A stretch of 47,517 bases of DNA from Planctomycetota bacterium (GTDB lineage Bacteria > Planctomycetota > Phycisphaerae > UBA1845 > Fen-1342): the NCBI GenBank assembly GCA_018814045.1, contig JAHJAR010000155.1, positions 1 through 47,517 of the forward strand, read 5' to 3'. Within the stretch, counting starts at the first letter, position 1. Each line of letters starts with the position of its first letter. The notes beneath the pieces are model-generated. The model was not told the origin of the DNA. It did not search any database and saw nothing but the letters and a program-made list of their open reading frames with translations. Positions 17,279 through 25,840 of the stretch are shown piece after piece. The position numbers and the translations under genes were made by a program.

Positions 17279-17773
17279 CTATTGTTTCCGCTCGCAGCGC
17301 GCCCCGGAACCTTCCTCGAAATTGACGTAGCAGGTGACCTTGCCGTCCGGCCCCGTGGTCATGTCCAGGTCTTCCGGGACGATCCACTTCTGGAGTTTCT
17401 TGGCGAACGTGTTCTTGGTGATCGCGAATGTGACCCAGCCCTCCTCCGCGGAGTACTTCCACGTGCCTTCCGCGTAGCTCTTCTCGTCAGCCGCGCCGCC
17501 GCCGGGTTCGCACAGGACCAATTTGAACGTGCCGTCGTCGTTGAACGTGAGCTGGCGCAGCTTGGGGGTGGGACGGTCGTACTGAATAGTGCGGCGTCCT
17601 TGTCCGGGTTTCTTCGGATCGACGGGCTCCGGGGGTATTTCGAGCCAGGTTCCGGCCAGTTGTTTCTGGTCGACCGTCTCGGCAACGCGATTGTCTTTAC
17701 CACAGCCCGCAAATGTCACCAGCCCTGCGACTATGAGCAGGCCCGCAATCACCAGAATGCTGCGTTTGGCCAT
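17279..17773 (-). CDS. Lipoprotein, unknown (lipocalin-like size)
   Basis: The start chosen is the ATG at 17773 (164 residues), with an AAGGAG ribosome site eight bases upstream. The signal MAKRSILVIAGLLIVAGLVT runs into a lipobox FAGC, so Cys is residue 24 or near. The mature part is hydrophilic with the pattern GTWL...LTFNDDGTFKLVLCEP...YAEGTWKYSAEEGWVTFAI, a beta-rich layout much like small lipocalin-type or META-like stress proteins ('G-T-W' then 'D-G-T-F'). The function is unknown. It is read from a promoter that must lie between 17774 and 18103 and ends at a strong terminator. Confidence 0.8.
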   Translation of the reverse strand: MAKRSILVIAGLLIVAGLVTFAGCGKDNRVAETVDQKQLAGTWLEIPPEPVDPKKPGQGRRTIQYDRPTPKLRQLTFNDDGTFKLVLCEPGGGAADEKSYAEGTWKYSAEEGWVTFAITKNTFAKKLQKWIVPEDLDMTTGPDGKVTCYVNFEEGSGARCERKQ

Positions 17774-17911
17774 CAGGTATCTCCTTCGCTGCTGCTGTTC
17801 GTCCACCGGGACTTCCATAACTCATGTGATGGTAACACACTGCCACCGGCGCGTACAGCGCTCCGCCGCGCCCCCGCCGGCAGCGGACGCGCTCACACCC
17901 CCGGGCCCGTG

Positions 17912-17995
17912 TCTGAGCCCCGAGCGCCAGCGCGTGGGTCCTCACGGCGAATGCGCTCTGGCGCAGGACCCACTCGCTGGCGCTCGGGGCTCAGA
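17912..17995. repeat. 84-base hairpin, arms of 31 bases
   Basis: Arms 17912-17942 and 17965-17995 are inverted with 30 of 31 matches (TCTGAGCCCCGAGCGCCAGC type). The stem has no T tract on either side, so it is not a simple terminator. The sequence differs from the GTGTAG-ended elements elsewhere in the window, so it is a second repeat family. Confidence 0.9.
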
Positions 17996-18067
17996 TAGTG
18001 CGGCGGCCGCGCATTGCTGCCCTGTTTGGGAACGGGCTGCCTGAAGTGGCAGGTACCGGTCGTGTCG

Positions 18068-18096
18068 TTGCAGAATGGCGCCGGGGGGCCTAAACT
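18068..18096 (+). promoter_or_regulatory. Sigma70-like promoter of the nuo operon
   Basis: TTGCAG (18068-18073) and TAAACT (18091-18096) are separated by 17 bases. The expected start of transcription, six to eight bases after the -10, coincides with or adjoins the nuoA ATG at 18104. No ribosome site is visible before that ATG, so the mRNA may be leaderless. Confidence 0.45.
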
Positions 18097-18103
18097 TCCT
18101 GGC

Positions 18104-18550
18104 ATGAGCACCATAGACGGCCTCCTGCTGGGCGATGCAGAGTATGCCTCCATCGCGGTCCTGATCCTGGCGGCGGCGGTGGTGACGCTCGGCATTCTGC
18201 TGGCGTCACACCTCATCGGGCCCAAACGCCGCGGACCGGTCAAGGACAGCGTCTACGAATCCGGGATGGAGCCGATCAGCGACGCGCGCCGCAAATTCAA
18301 CGTGCGCTTCTACATCGTCGCCATGCTCTTCCTGCTATTCGACGTCGAAATCGTCTTCTTCTACCCCTGGGCGGCGTTATTTCCGCGACTCAACGCGGAG
18401 GCGGGCTCGCCCCACCAGGCCTGGGCCGAGGAGATGGTCGCCGGCGGCTTCGGCGTCGGGTTCTTCCTGGTTGAGATGCTCATTTTCATCGCCATCCTGC
18501 TGGTGGGCTACATCTACGCCCTGCGTAAGGGGGTCTTCCGATGGGATTGA
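18104..18550 (+). CDS. nuoA: NADH-quinone oxidoreductase subunit A
   Basis: The 148-residue membrane subunit starts at the ATG at 18104 ([20 protein letters not shown]). The signature [18 protein letters not shown] and [20 protein letters not shown] (with conserved acidic residues in the second helix) is diagnostic of NuoA. Three transmembrane helices are clear. It forms part of the membrane arm close to the quinone site, with NuoH, J and K. It is the first gene of the operon, and overlaps nuoB by 10 bases, which points to coupled translation. Confidence 0.96.
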   Translation: MSTIDGLLLGDAEYASIAVLILAAAVVTLGILLASHLIGPKRRGPVKDSVYESGMEPISDARRKFNVRFYIVAMLFLLFDVEIVFFYPWAALFPRLNAEAGSPHQAWAEEMVAGGFGVGFFLVEMLIFIAILLVGYIYALRKGVFRWD

Positions 18551-19143
18551 GGCGCGAAGATGAAGGCAAAGACGCGTTGGTGGGCGACGAGTTCATCGCC
18601 ACGCGCCTGGACGCCACGATCGATCTGATCCGCAAGCACGGCATCAACTGGGCCCGTCGCAACAGCCTGTGGCCGATGCCCTTCGCCACGGCCTGCTGCG
18701 GGATCGAGCTCATGCACACGGCGGCCAGCCGCTACGACATCTCGCGTTTCGGCGCCGAGGCGATGCGTTTCAGTCCGCGGCAGTGCGATTTGTTGATTTG
18801 TGCCGGCCGCGTCGCGGTCAAGATGATGCCGGTTCTTCAGACAATGTACCTGCAAATGACCGAACCGAAGTGGGTGATCTCGATGGGCGCGTGCGCGTCG
18901 AGTGGCGGCGTGTTCGACACCTATGCCGTGGTGCAAGGCATCGATCAGTTCTTGCCCGTGGACGTGTATGTGCCCGGTTGCCCGCCGCGGCCGGAGACCT
19001 TGCTGGAGGGGCTGATGGCCATCCAGCGGATCGTGACACAAGCTGGCGTCAAATCCAGCAAAGAACGGGGGCGCGGCCTGGGGCTGATCGCCCAGCCCCC
19101 GCAACAGGTAGAGCTCGGGCCGGGCCTGGCTTCGAAGAACTGA
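18541..19143 (+). CDS. nuoB: NADH-quinone oxidoreductase subunit B
   Basis: The 200-residue peripheral subunit carries the N2 cluster. Its sequence has the tandem cysteines in [12 protein letters not shown], a third in [13 protein letters not shown] and the fourth in VPGCPPRPE, which bind the terminal Fe4S4 cluster that reduces quinone. The N-terminal helix is short, and the C-terminal extension after residue 165 is charged. It overlaps nuoA by 10 bases and is followed by nuoC after 46 bases. The gene symbol is firm. Confidence 0.97.
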   Translation: MGLRREDEGKDALVGDEFIATRLDATIDLIRKHGINWARRNSLWPMPFATACCGIELMHTAASRYDISRFGAEAMRFSPRQCDLLICAGRVAVKMMPVLQTMYLQMTEPKWVISMGACASSGGVFDTYAVVQGIDQFLPVDVYVPGCPPRPETLLEGLMAIQRIVTQAGVKSSKERGRGLGLIAQPPQQVELGPGLASKN

Positions 19144-19189
19144 ATTCCTGATGTGCGGCCGGGCAACACCCGGAGAGGGCACGTGACGC

Positions 19190-19723
19190 ATGGCAACGGC
19201 TGATGTGATCGAGGCGCTGCGGCAGCAGTTTCCGGAACTGGAGATTGAACCGCGGCCGCTGTGCCGACACCTCGACGGGCGCGAGTCCGACCAGACGTGG
19301 GTGCGCCTGCCGCCGGACCGGCTGTTCGAGGTGATGGCGTTCTTGCGCGATGATCCGCGCACGCGGTTCGAGCAACTCATCGACCTGACCTGCGTCGACT
19401 ATCTCAACTTCCCCGAGGCCGAGGACCGCTTAGCCGTCGTTTACGCGCTACTGAGCCTGACGCACAATCATCGCCTGTGGGTCAAGGTGTTCGTCAACGA
19501 TCCTGACCCGGAGGTGCCCTCGGTCTACGAGTTGTGGCACGGAGCCGACTGGCCGGAACGGGAAGTGTTCGACCTGTTCGGGATCCGTTTTGCGGGCCAC
19601 CCTGACCTGCGGCGCCTTTTGCTGCCGGAAGACTTCAAAGATCATCCGTTGCGCAAGGACTACCCGCTGCGCGGGCGGGGCGAGCGTGAGGCCTTCGATG
19701 CGATCCAGCGTGACAGCGCCTAG
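19190..19723 (+). CDS. nuoC: NADH-quinone oxidoreductase subunit C
   Basis: The 177-residue peripheral subunit (30 kDa-type) has the family signature [19 protein letters not shown] followed by [14 protein letters not shown] and the end of the domain, [17 protein letters not shown]. NuoC packs against NuoD in the hydrophilic arm. A GGAGAGGGC site precedes the ATG. Its TAG stop lies inside the left copy of a 12-base direct repeat that flanks a hairpin insertion (see 19712-19813), so the normal C-terminus may have been set by that event. Confidence 0.95.
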   Translation: MATADVIEALRQQFPELEIEPRPLCRHLDGRESDQTWVRLPPDRLFEVMAFLRDDPRTRFEQLIDLTCVDYLNFPEAEDRLAVVYALLSLTHNHRLWVKVFVNDPDPEVPSVYELWHGADWPEREVFDLFGIRFAGHPDLRRLLLPEDFKDHPLRKDYPLRGRGEREAFDAIQRDSA

Positions 19724-19813
19724 AATCGATCCCAAAACTGTGCCACAGGTTTGTAACCTGTGTTATTCACCGGTTGAAAACCGGTGCCAAAGGGGTTTTG
19801 GGACAGCGCCTAG
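19712..19813. mobile_element. MITE-like hairpin insertion flanked by direct repeats
   Basis: GACAGCGCCTAG occurs at 19712-19723 and again at 19802-19813, with similarity continuing (TCG, TCC) for about 22 bases. Between them are 78 bases holding two perfect 8-base hairpins (19744-19762, CACAGGTT/AACCTGTG; 19768-19786, CACCGGTT/AACCGGTG) and an outer inverted pair TCCCAAAAC (19730-19738) / GTTTTGGGA (19795-19803). The layout is that of a small non-coding insertion with target duplication. Whether it is mobile is inference. Confidence 0.65.
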
Positions 19814-19832
19814 TTTCGGTCCAGAGTGAGCT

Positions 19833-21089
19833 ATGCCCACCGCCCCCAATATTAGAAGTACCGCCTTTGTGGCCGAGGATGCCGGCGAAGACCGCTGGAC
19901 GCTAAACTTCGGTCCCCAGCATCCCGCCACGCACACGACCTTGCGCCTGGTGCTGCAACTGGACGGCGAACGCGTCGTCAAGTGCACGCCCGACATCGGC
20001 TTTCTACACAGCGGCTTCGAGAAGCTCGGCGAACATCTCAACTACAACCAATACGTCGTCGTGTGCGACCGCATGAACTACGTCTCGCCGATGGCCAACA
20101 ACCTGGCTTGGCACACGGCGTGCGAGAAGCTCTTCGGGATCGAGTTGACGCCCCGCTGCAAGGCGATTCGCACGATCTGCGCCGAACTGGCCCGGATTCA
20201 GGATCACCTGCTGTGCGTGGGTTGCATGGGGCTGGACCTGGGCGCGCTCACGGCGTGGTTCTACCCATTCAATCAGCGTGAGCCGATTTTCGACCTGTTC
20301 GAGGAGCTGTCCGGGGCGCGGTTTATGGTCAGCTACACCCGCGTGGGGGGGCTGAAGGCGGACGTGCCGCCGGGCTGGCTCGACCGTCTGCGCAGGTTCC
20401 TGCGTGAGGACATGCCGCCGGGCATCAGGGATTTCGAGGCACTACTGATTCGCAACCGTATCTTCATCGAGCGCACCAAGGGGATTGGTGTCATCAGCCA
20501 CGACGAGGCGGTCAACTGGTCGCTCACCGGGCCGGTGGCCCGGGCCAGCGGCGTCAAACGCGACCTGCGCAAGGACGAGCCCTACTGGTGCTACGCCGAC
20601 AATTGGGACGGCCAAGGTGCCGCGGCCGTGAAGTTCAAGGTACCGATCGTCTATGGCGGGGATGTCTTCGCCCGCTGCATCGTCCGCCTGGAGGAAATCC
20701 GCCAGTCGGCGGCGATCATCGAGCAGCTCATCGATGCGCTGCCGGACGGCCCGATCAACGTGGCCCCGGAAGAGAAGCTCACACTGCCCGACAAGCGCGA
20801 GATCCATTTCTCGATCGAAGGGTTGATCCATCACTTTGAGAAGGTGATGACGAACCGCGGCTTCACTCCTCCCGTCGGTGAAGCGTACGGTGCCAACGAG
20901 ACCGCCAACGGCGAGTTGGGGTTCTTCATCGCCAGCGACGGCGGCAACTGTCCCTACCGCGCCCGCTGCCGACCACCTAGCCTTATCAACTACCAGACCT
21001 TTCCCAAGCTCGTGACCGGCCACCAGATCAGCGACATTGTGGCCATCATGGGCAGCATGAACATCATCGCCGGCGAGCTCGATCGCTGA
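19833..21089 (+). CDS. nuoD: NADH-quinone oxidoreductase subunit D
   Basis: The 418-residue peripheral subunit (49 kDa-type) contains LNFGPQHPATHTTLRLVLQL, the conserved quinone-site His loop, then PDIGFLHSGFEKL and YVVVCDRMNYVSPMANN. The C-terminus KLVTGHQISDIVAIMGSMN ends with the invariant D-R (EL-D-R). NuoD frames the quinone pocket with NuoB. The ATG at 19833 lies just after the hairpin insertion, which separates it from nuoC by 109 bases instead of the usual few. A 12-base gap leads to the SpeE-like gene. Confidence 0.97.
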   Translation: MPTAPNIRSTAFVAEDAGEDRWTLNFGPQHPATHTTLRLVLQLDGERVVKCTPDIGFLHSGFEKLGEHLNYNQYVVVCDRMNYVSPMANNLAWHTACEKLFGIELTPRCKAIRTICAELARIQDHLLCVGCMGLDLGALTAWFYPFNQREPIFDLFEELSGARFMVSYTRVGGLKADVPPGWLDRLRRFLREDMPPGIRDFEALLIRNRIFIERTKGIGVISHDEAVNWSLTGPVARASGVKRDLRKDEPYWCYADNWDGQGAAAVKFKVPIVYGGDVFARCIVRLEEIRQSAAIIEQLIDALPDGPINVAPEEKLTLPDKREIHFSIEGLIHHFEKVMTNRGFTPPVGEAYGANETANGELGFFIASDGGNCPYRARCRPPSLINYQTFPKLVTGHQISDIVAIMGSMNIIAGELDR

Positions 21090-21100
21090 GCGAGAAGTAA

Positions 21101-23701
21101 GTGGCGGTCGGTCCCCGTGCCGGCCGTGGTTGGAGACGGCGACAAGAATTGCCAAGCCCCACGCCGATCAACACGCCGTCGCTCAGGCCACAGCCGAACC
21201 ATGACGCTACCCGCGCGGAACGCGCCGGGTTTGCGTTGCTGTCCGCCGGGCTGTGCGCGATCGGAGGCTTGGCCAGCGCGTGGGGCAGCGGCTGGCTGCT
21301 CCCGCCGGCGGCGGATGTTGCGCAGACACCCCATCGCGTGACCGCCCTGTACCTCGGACTGGCGCTGGGGCTGAGCGGCCTGGCAGGGTTGTGCTTCGGG
21401 CGCCGCTGGCGGACGTCCGCCGGCGCCGCGCTCGAGCGTTTAACGGCGGGCGTGGATGCGCTCACTGGCCGGTCACGCGCGCTCGAGCTGGTTGCCGTCA
21501 GCATTCTGGGGCTGTTCCTCGAGGTGCTGCTGATCCGTTGGCACGCCTCGGAACTGCGGGCCGCCGCCTACTTCAAAAACGTCACGCTACTGGCCTGCTT
21601 CCTCGGCTTGGGCCTGGGGTTTGCCGCCGCCAACCGGGTCCGCTTGTCGCTGCCAACCGTGCCACTGGCGCTGGCAGCCCAGGTCATCGTGCTCTCGCTC
21701 ATGGGGGCGCGCAACGCGGACGAGGTTCTGCGGCTTCCTGTGGCGCGCGAATGGCTCTGGGGCGTTCCGCTGGCTGAGTGGGACTGGAGCGCGCCGGACG
21801 CGCCGCAGTTTCGCTACTGGTTGCAGACCAGCGTCTTCTACGGCTTTTTCGCGGCGTTGTTCGTGAGCACCATTCTCATCTTTGTCCCGCTCGGACAGCT
21901 CACCGGCCGGTTGATGCGCACCTTCTCACCGCTCAAGGCTTACACGCTGAACATCCTCGGCAGCCTGGCCGGCGTGGTGCTGTTTGGGGTGGTGTCCTAC
22001 CTGTGGTGGCCGCCCGCGGCTTGGTTCGCCGGCGCCGGCGTGCTGCTCCTGTTCGCGCTGCGCCACGAAGCCAAGGGGGCGGCCATCGGCGGCGTCTGCC
22101 TGGTGTGCCTGTTGGCGGTGGTGAGCAGCGAGGACGCGGGTGGTCCGGGCCACAGCATTCACTCGCCCTACCAGCGGCTCCAGATCGAGCCGGACTCGGT
22201 GCAGGACGAAACGGGGCGGCACCTGGACACCGGCCTGCTGATCAGCGCCAACAAGGCCTATCACCTGCGCACCGTCAACCTCGCGCGCGAGTTCGTCGAA
22301 GCCAACGGCGACCGTTTCCCACGCCTGCGCCAGATGTCCGCAGCCTATGATCTGCCGTACGCGCTTCTGATGCGGCCGGGGGCGGCGAGCCAGCCCGGTT
22401 CCCGGGACAGCCAGTTTCCGCCGGAAAGCGTGCTGGTCGTCGGCGCCGGGGGTGGCAACGATGTGGCGGCGGCGCTGCGGCATGGCGCAGCCCGCGTGGA
22501 CGCCGTCGAGATCGACCCCGCGATCCTACAACTCGGCCGCCGGCACCACGCGGAACGCCCGTACAGTGATCCCTGCGTCGCCGTGCATGTGGACGACGCG
22601 CGGGCCTTCATGCGGCACGCTGCGGCCGAGAGTTACGACCTGATCGTATTCGGCCTGCTCGATTCGCACACACTGCTATCGGGGATGTCCGCGGTGCGGC
22701 TCGACAATTTCGTCTACACGGTGGAATCGCTCGAGCAAGCCCGGCGGCTGCTCAAAGCCGACGGGCTGCTAGTGCTTTCGTTCGCCACCGGCCCCGCCGG
22801 GAACTTGTGCACGCGCTTGCATAACATGTTGGAAGCGGTTTTTGGGCAAGCGCCGCGCTGCTTTGACCTGGGTTATGACAATGGGCTGGCGTTCGCCGTC
22901 GGTGAGGCGGCGGCGGGGCCGGGTTCGCCCGCCGGATTGCGTGAGGTCGCGGTGGAGCTGAAACCCGACGTGGTCCTGGCGACCGACGACTGGCCGTTTC
23001 TCTATCTCCAGGGACGCCAGTGGCGCGATCTGCCGCCGCCGTACTTCGTGCTGGTGGGCATGTTGGGCGTGATTTCGACGATCTGGATCCTGGCCGGGGC
23101 GGGCCGCAAGACGGGCCTGAGCCCCCATTTCTTCTTCCTGGGTGGGGCCTTTCTGCTGATCGAGGTCAAGGGTATCACCGAGTTGGCCCTGGTGTTCGGC
23201 ACGACCTGGCTGGTCAGTTCGATCGTCATCGCGGGCATCCTGACGCTGATTCTGCTGGCTAATCTCTTCGTGACGCTGCTTCCCAAGCCGCGCCTGCTGG
23301 TGCATTATGGCTTGCTTGCGGCGAGCATCCTGGTGGGCTACTTCGTGCCGGTGAGCCGCCTGCTGGAGTGGGGCTGGTGGACCGCCGCCGTGGGGGCCAC
23401 GATCCTCCTGCTCATGCCGCTGTTCTTCGCGGGTGTCATCTTTGCCACGTCACTGCGGCAGGCGATCTCGTTGCCACGGGTCTTCGCGAGCAACCTGCTC
23501 GGGGCGATTTTGGGGGGGCTGTGCGAATATGGTTCGCTGGCTTTGGGCTTCCGCAACTTGTACCTTTTGGGTCTCGTGCTGTATGCTGCGTCCTTCCTGA
23601 CGCTGCCACGTTATCGATCCCGGCCGCCAGCGGAACCGGCAGCGACGGAGAGACTGTCCACGAGGGCCAGTAGCACTACGTCGGGCGGAGAAGCAGAGTG
23701 A
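21101..23701 (+). CDS. Membrane protein with spermidine-synthase-like Rossmann domain inside the nuo operon
   Basis: An 866-residue protein opens at a GTG at 21101, only 12 bases after nuoD, and its TGA overlaps the nuoE GTG by four bases. It has about eight transmembrane helices in residues 45-340, a SAM-binding domain in the middle (VLVVGAGGGNDVAAALRHGA from residue 444, DAVEIDP near 468, TDDWPFLYL near 627), and about six more helices to residue 845. The fold is the polyamine aminopropyltransferase-like one, but the usual DSTDPxGPA substrate block is replaced by LLDSHTLLSGMSAVRLDNFV, so spermidine synthesis is unlikely. Membrane proteins of this layout occur widely but their substrate is unknown. 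Its place in nuo suggests a link to the complex or its lipids; that is inference. Confidence 0.85.
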   Translation: MAVGPRAGRGWRRRQELPSPTPINTPSLRPQPNHDATRAERAGFALLSAGLCAIGGLASAWGSGWLLPPAADVAQTPHRVTALYLGLALGLSGLAGLCFGRRWRTSAGAALERLTAGVDALTGRSRALELVAVSILGLFLEVLLIRWHASELRAAAYFKNVTLLACFLGLGLGFAAANRVRLSLPTVPLALAAQVIVLSLMGARNADEVLRLPVAREWLWGVPLAEWDWSAPDAPQFRYWLQTSVFYGFFAALFVSTILIFVPLGQLTGRLMRTFSPLKAYTLNILGSLAGVVLFGVVSYLWWPPAAWFAGAGVLLLFALRHEAKGAAIGGVCLVCLLAVVSSEDAGGPGHSIHSPYQRLQIEPDSVQDETGRHLDTGLLISANKAYHLRTVNLAREFVEANGDRFPRLRQMSAAYDLPYALLMRPGAASQPGSRDSQFPPESVLVVGAGGGNDVAAALRHGAARVDAVEIDPAILQLGRRHHAERPYSDPCVAVHVDDARAFMRHAAAESYDLIVFGLLDSHTLLSGMSAVRLDNFVYTVESLEQARRLLKADGLLVLSFATGPAGNLCTRLHNMLEAVFGQAPRCFDLGYDNGLAFAVGEAAAGPGSPAGLREVAVELKPDVVLATDDWPFLYLQGRQWRDLPPPYFVLVGMLGVISTIWILAGAGRKTGLSPHFFFLGGAFLLIEVKGITELALVFGTTWLVSSIVIAGILTLILLANLFVTLLPKPRLLVHYGLLAASILVGYFVPVSRLLEWGWWTAAVGATILLLMPLFFAGVIFATSLRQAISLPRVFASNLLGAILGGLCEYGSLALGFRNLYLLGLVLYAASFLTLPRYRSRPPAEPAATERLSTRASSTTSGGEAE

Positions 23702-24345
23702 GTTGGCAGACGATTGACCGCAAGAGCGTTGCAGACGAGACGCTCGGTCCGGGCCTTAGCGATGCCATCAAGGACAAGGTCCGCTCGTTCTTTCCGCGCT
23801 ACCCCAGCAAACGCGCCGCCCTGATCCCCGCCCTGCACATAGTCCAGGACGGGTTGGGCTACATCTCGCTGCGCGCCATGCGCGAACTGGCCGAGGTGCT
23901 GGAGATCCCCCCGTCGGCGGTGATCGACGTGGCGACGTTCTACACGCACTTCTGGACGCACCCCAAGGGACGGAAGACGATCGTCCTGTGCCGCTCGCTC
24001 AGTTGTGAGCTGCTGGGCGGCAAACAGGTGCAGGAAGCCATCGAGCGCAAACTGGGCATCGGCGAGCACGAGACGACGCCCGACGGCGAATATTCGTTCA
24101 TGACCGAGGAGTGTCTGGCCCAGTGCGACCACGCACCCTGCATGTTGATCAACGAGAAACTGCACAAGCGCGTGTGCCCCGAGGACATCGAGCGTATCCT
24201 CGCCGACCCCGACAACGACCGGCTCGATATCCCGCGGAGTGACCTGTACGACGCGCCGGCGAGGACCGCTGGTCCCGCCACCAAGGACCGCGAGCCGACC
24301 GCAGTTGATGCGGGTGAACAGCCCCCGGACACGAAAGCGACGTAG
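23698..24345 (+). CDS. nuoE: NADH-quinone oxidoreductase subunit E
   Basis: The 215-residue subunit (24 kDa-type) starts at a GTG that overlaps the previous stop by four bases (GTGA), which implies coupled translation. It has the thioredoxin-like 2Fe-2S fold with Cys98 and Cys103 (CRSLSC) and Cys139 and Cys143 (ECLAQCDHAPC). NuoE binds the N1a cluster and works with NuoF at the NADH end of the complex. The C-terminal 45 residues (Ala/Asp/Pro-rich) exceed the usual length. Confidence 0.96.
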   Translation: MSWQTIDRKSVADETLGPGLSDAIKDKVRSFFPRYPSKRAALIPALHIVQDGLGYISLRAMRELAEVLEIPPSAVIDVATFYTHFWTHPKGRKTIVLCRSLSCELLGGKQVQEAIERKLGIGEHETTPDGEYSFMTEECLAQCDHAPCMLINEKLHKRVCPEDIERILADPDNDRLDIPRSDLYDAPARTAGPATKDREPTAVDAGEQPPDTKAT

Positions 24346-24382
24346 TGCCGGACGTACGGCCCAACGCGAGCGGTTGGGCGAG

Positions 24383-25822
24383 ATGGTGACCTGGATGCCA
24401 TTCGAACCCGTACTAACGAAGAACTTCGGCGTGCCCAACAGCCGCCGCCTGGACGTGTACAAAGCACGCGGCGGATACGAAGGCGCAGCGGCCGCCATGC
24501 AGAAATCACCGGCGGAAGTCGTCGCCCTGGTCAAACAGGCCAATCTGCGCGGCCGCGGCGGGGCGGGCTTTCCGGCCGGTGTGAAATGGACCTTCCTGCC
24601 GCCCGACCGCAAGATCACTTACCTGTGCTGCAACGCGGACGAGTCCGAGCCGCCCACCTTCTCCAATCGCGTGCTGTTGGAGAATGATCCGCACATGGTG
24701 CTGGAAGGCATACTGATCGCTGGCTACGCCACGCGCACCACAACGGCATACATTTACATGCGCGGCGAGTTCACCGAGTTGTTCCACATCGTGCAGAAAG
24801 CCCTCGACGAGGCCTACGCCGCCGGCTATTTCGGTCAGAACATCCTAGGCACGGACTACGCCCTGGACTGTTACATCCAGCGTGGGGCGGGGGCGTACGT
24901 GTGCGGCGAGGAGACCGGGTTGATCGAGAGCCTGGAGGGCAAACGCGGCTGGCCGCGGATCAAGCCGCCCTTCCCGGCCGTTGAGGGGGTTTTCCAGAAA
25001 CCGACCGTGGTCAACAACGTCGAGACGCTGGCCTGTCTGCCCCACATAGTGACGCGCGGCCCGGAATGGTGGACCGCGCTCGGTACCCAAGGCTCCGCCG
25101 GCACGCACATGTACTGCGTCAGCGGCCCCGTCCATCGGCCCGGCTGCTACGAGGCACCACTGGGGTTGTCCACGCGCGAGTTGATCTACGGCGACGATTT
25201 CGGCCGGGGCATGCGCGGCGGCAAGAAGGTTAAGGCCGTCATGCCCGGCGGATTCTCGATGGGCGTGTTGCGCGGCGACCTGTTCCCCAACAACCCGACC
25301 GGCGAGGTTAACTGCAAGCAGGACCATGACGAGCTCGACTGCCTGCTCGACTTCGAGGACCCGCGCCGTTACGACCTGCTTGGCCTGGGGACCGGAGCGG
25401 CCGTGGTCATCCCCGAAGACGTGGACATGCGCGACGTGCTGGTCAACGTTACGCGCTTCTTTGCGTCCGAGTCCTGTGGGCAGTGCACGCACTGCCGCGA
25501 AGGCAACAACTGGGCTTACCAGATCAGCCAACGCATCCGCGCCGGAGCCGGGCGCAGTTGTGATCTCGACCTGATCGTGGAGATCGCCGCCAACATGGGC
25601 ATGATGCCGGGGCTGAGCATCTGCGGCCTTTCGGACGGGGCCGCCTGGCCGTTGCGGACGATTGTGCAGAAATTCCGCGCAGAATTCGAGCGGCACATCG
25701 CCGCCCAGGACCCCGACGCGGCCGCCAGGCGCATCTGCGCGATAAACCCGGCGGCGTACGAGTTGCCCATTCTCGGGACGGGCGTGCCGGCGACCAGTGG
25801 CAAACCCCACCAGACAGGATAG
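24383..25822 (+). CDS. nuoF: NADH-quinone oxidoreductase subunit F (NADH/FMN-binding)
   Basis: I choose the ATG at 24383 (479 residues); an ATG at 24395 is the alternative, and the frame is open further upstream over the end of nuoE. LRGRGGAGFPAGVKWTFLP is the FMN-binding glycine block, and YVCGEETGLIESLEGKR is the NADH-binding one. Cys365, Cys368, Cys371 and Cys414 (SCGQCTHCREG and SICGLSDG) bind the N3 Fe4S4 cluster. NADH is oxidised here and two electrons pass to NuoG. The gene ends 18 bases before nuoG. Confidence 0.96.
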   Translation: MVTWMPFEPVLTKNFGVPNSRRLDVYKARGGYEGAAAAMQKSPAEVVALVKQANLRGRGGAGFPAGVKWTFLPPDRKITYLCCNADESEPPTFSNRVLLENDPHMVLEGILIAGYATRTTTAYIYMRGEFTELFHIVQKALDEAYAAGYFGQNILGTDYALDCYIQRGAGAYVCGEETGLIESLEGKRGWPRIKPPFPAVEGVFQKPTVVNNVETLACLPHIVTRGPEWWTALGTQGSAGTHMYCVSGPVHRPGCYEAPLGLSTRELIYGDDFGRGMRGGKKVKAVMPGGFSMGVLRGDLFPNNPTGEVNCKQDHDELDCLLDFEDPRRYDLLGLGTGAAVVIPEDVDMRDVLVNVTRFFASESCGQCTHCREGNNWAYQISQRIRAGAGRSCDLDLIVEIAANMGMMPGLSICGLSDGAAWPLRTIVQKFRAEFERHIAAQDPDAAARRICAINPAAYELPILGTGVPATSGKPHQTG

Positions 25823-25840
25823 AACACCGGACGTGCGGAC

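Larger units (their letters stand above)
17774..18103. other. 330-base divergent intergenic region before nuoA
   Basis: It contains a 31-base palindrome (17912-17995) and the nuo promoter. No gene is visible. The lipoprotein promoter is not obvious. Confidence 0.5.
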
